Below are positions 6,291 to 6,723 of a stretch of DNA of 6,723 nucleotides, in pieces. The position numbers and the translations under genes were made by a program. Below the pieces are notes generated by a model. That model saw only the letters and a program-made list of their open reading frames with translations. It was not told the origin of the DNA and did not search any database. This stretch comes from Actinomycetes bacterium (lineage in GTDB: Bacteria > Actinomycetota > Acidimicrobiia > Acidimicrobiales > Acidimicrobiaceae): assembly GCA_021790495.1 (NCBI GenBank), contig JAJYGZ010000262.1, positions 1 to 6,723 on the forward strand, in the 5' to 3' direction. The stretch's first letter is position 1. Each line of letters starts with the position of its first letter.

Positions 6291-6723
6291 ATGTCCAAGG
6301 AGCGCTATTACGCAGAACTCCTCCGGGGTTGTGCCGAGGTGGCCCACGCCCCGACCCCTAGTCCCGGAGTGCGGGACCTCTTTGGCCTAGAGAGCTTTTC
6401 CGAGGCCGAGCATACTGAGATCTTCGTTCTCGAACTCGCTCCCGAAGCTTCGATCTATCTGACCCCAGGGGCCCATCTCGGAGGTGAGCCGTTGGATCGA
6501 CTCGAGGGCTTTTACCGCGCGCTTGGCGTCAACGATGTTCGTGATCCGATGTCGCTCTCCTCGCAGCTGGCATTTATGGCGTCGCTGGTCGACGGATTTG
6601 CCGAAGGAACTCATGAGCGTGCCGAGCTCGCGGCGTTGGACAGGGTCCGCTCAGCGTTTCTCTTCGAGCATCTCCTGGTATGGGTTCCGGTATATGCGAG
6701 CGTCGCCGCACGACTCGCCCCGG
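6291..6723 (+). CDS. TorD/DmsD-family molybdoenzyme maturation chaperone (3' end off the right edge)
   Basis: The first 144 residues are present and no stop is reached. The protein is mostly helical. It has the block EIFVLELAPEASIYLTPGA (about 46-64) followed by a GGEPLDRLEGFYRALG stretch (67-82), then FEHLLVWVPVYASV (125-138), which matches the late 'EHL..W.P' motif of TorD/NarJ-like chaperones. Those proteins, usually about 180-220 residues, bind an apo-molybdoenzyme, help insertion of the molybdenum-bis-pterin cofactor and, for Tat substrates, delay export until folding is complete. The gene follows the catalytic subunit by 14 bases, which makes that subunit the probable client. Because the client has no Tat signal, the role here is more likely cofactor insertion and assembly than export proofreading. 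Roughly 40-80 residues probably lie beyond the window. Family assignment rests on motif pattern and context; client specificity is inferred. Confidence 0.85.
   Translation, partial: MSKERYYAELLRGCAEVAHAPTPSPGVRDLFGLESFSEAEHTEIFVLELAPEASIYLTPGAHLGGEPLDRLEGFYRALGVNDVRDPMSLSSQLAFMASLVDGFAEGTHERAELAALDRVRSAFLFEHLLVWVPVYASVAARLAP

Noticed and set aside
1..6723. CRISPR arrays, tRNA/rRNA genes, insertion sequences, attachment sites
   Set aside because: No regularly spaced repeats, tRNA-like cloverleaf sequence, transposase motifs or flanking terminal repeats were seen on either strand.

Overview
The window is GC-rich coding DNA broken by one strongly AT-rich divergent intergenic region at about 1571-1655 (roughly 26% GC by hand count). 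It holds four genes. One leftward gene, cut by the left edge, encodes a protein related to YprA/MrfA-type DEAD/DEAH helicases. Three rightward genes, the last cut by the right edge, encode a membrane-bound complex iron-sulfur molybdoenzyme and its maturation chaperone. The moderately high GC, the helicase family and the dense gene packing suggest an actinobacterium or a relative, but nothing here fixes the taxon and this is low-confidence inference.

Layout: (1) 1464 down to 1, minus strand: an uninterrupted frame of at least 488 codons. Its overall pattern matches the helicase core and following segment of the YprA/MrfA-like family, but nearly every ATPase motif is altered (no Walker A; Walker B DEAH replaced by WDLT; motifs V and VI changed). 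It looks like a helicase pseudoenzyme. (2) 1465-1692: divergent control region with a perfect 8-bp-arm inverted repeat (GTCATATA-N11-TATATGAC) overlapping the -35 of a plausible sigma-70-type promoter. (3) 1693-3300, plus: a natural fusion of a PsrB-like four-cluster [4Fe-4S] electron-transfer domain to a PsrC/NrfD-like eight-helix quinone-reactive membrane domain. (4) 3340-6276, plus: the molybdopterin catalytic subunit, with an N-terminal [4Fe-4S] cysteine set and a probable Cys molybdenum ligand. (5) 6291 to the edge, plus: a TorD-family chaperone.

Genes 3-5 read as one operon (gaps of 39 and 14 bases, no terminator seen). The expected electron path is active-site Mo-bis-pterin, the catalytic subunit's own [4Fe-4S] cluster, the four clusters of the fusion protein, then the quinone pool through the NrfD domain, or the reverse. 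Neither structural subunit has a twin-arginine signal, so the enzyme probably faces the cytoplasm. That separates it from exported polysulfide/thiosulfate/tetrathionate reductases and resembles cytoplasm-facing enzymes such as the sulfite-oxidising SoeABC. The substrate cannot be decided from this sequence. The most noteworthy items are the eroded but intact helicase-like gene, the fused non-exported molybdoenzyme of unassigned substrate, and the promoter/operator arrangement between them.
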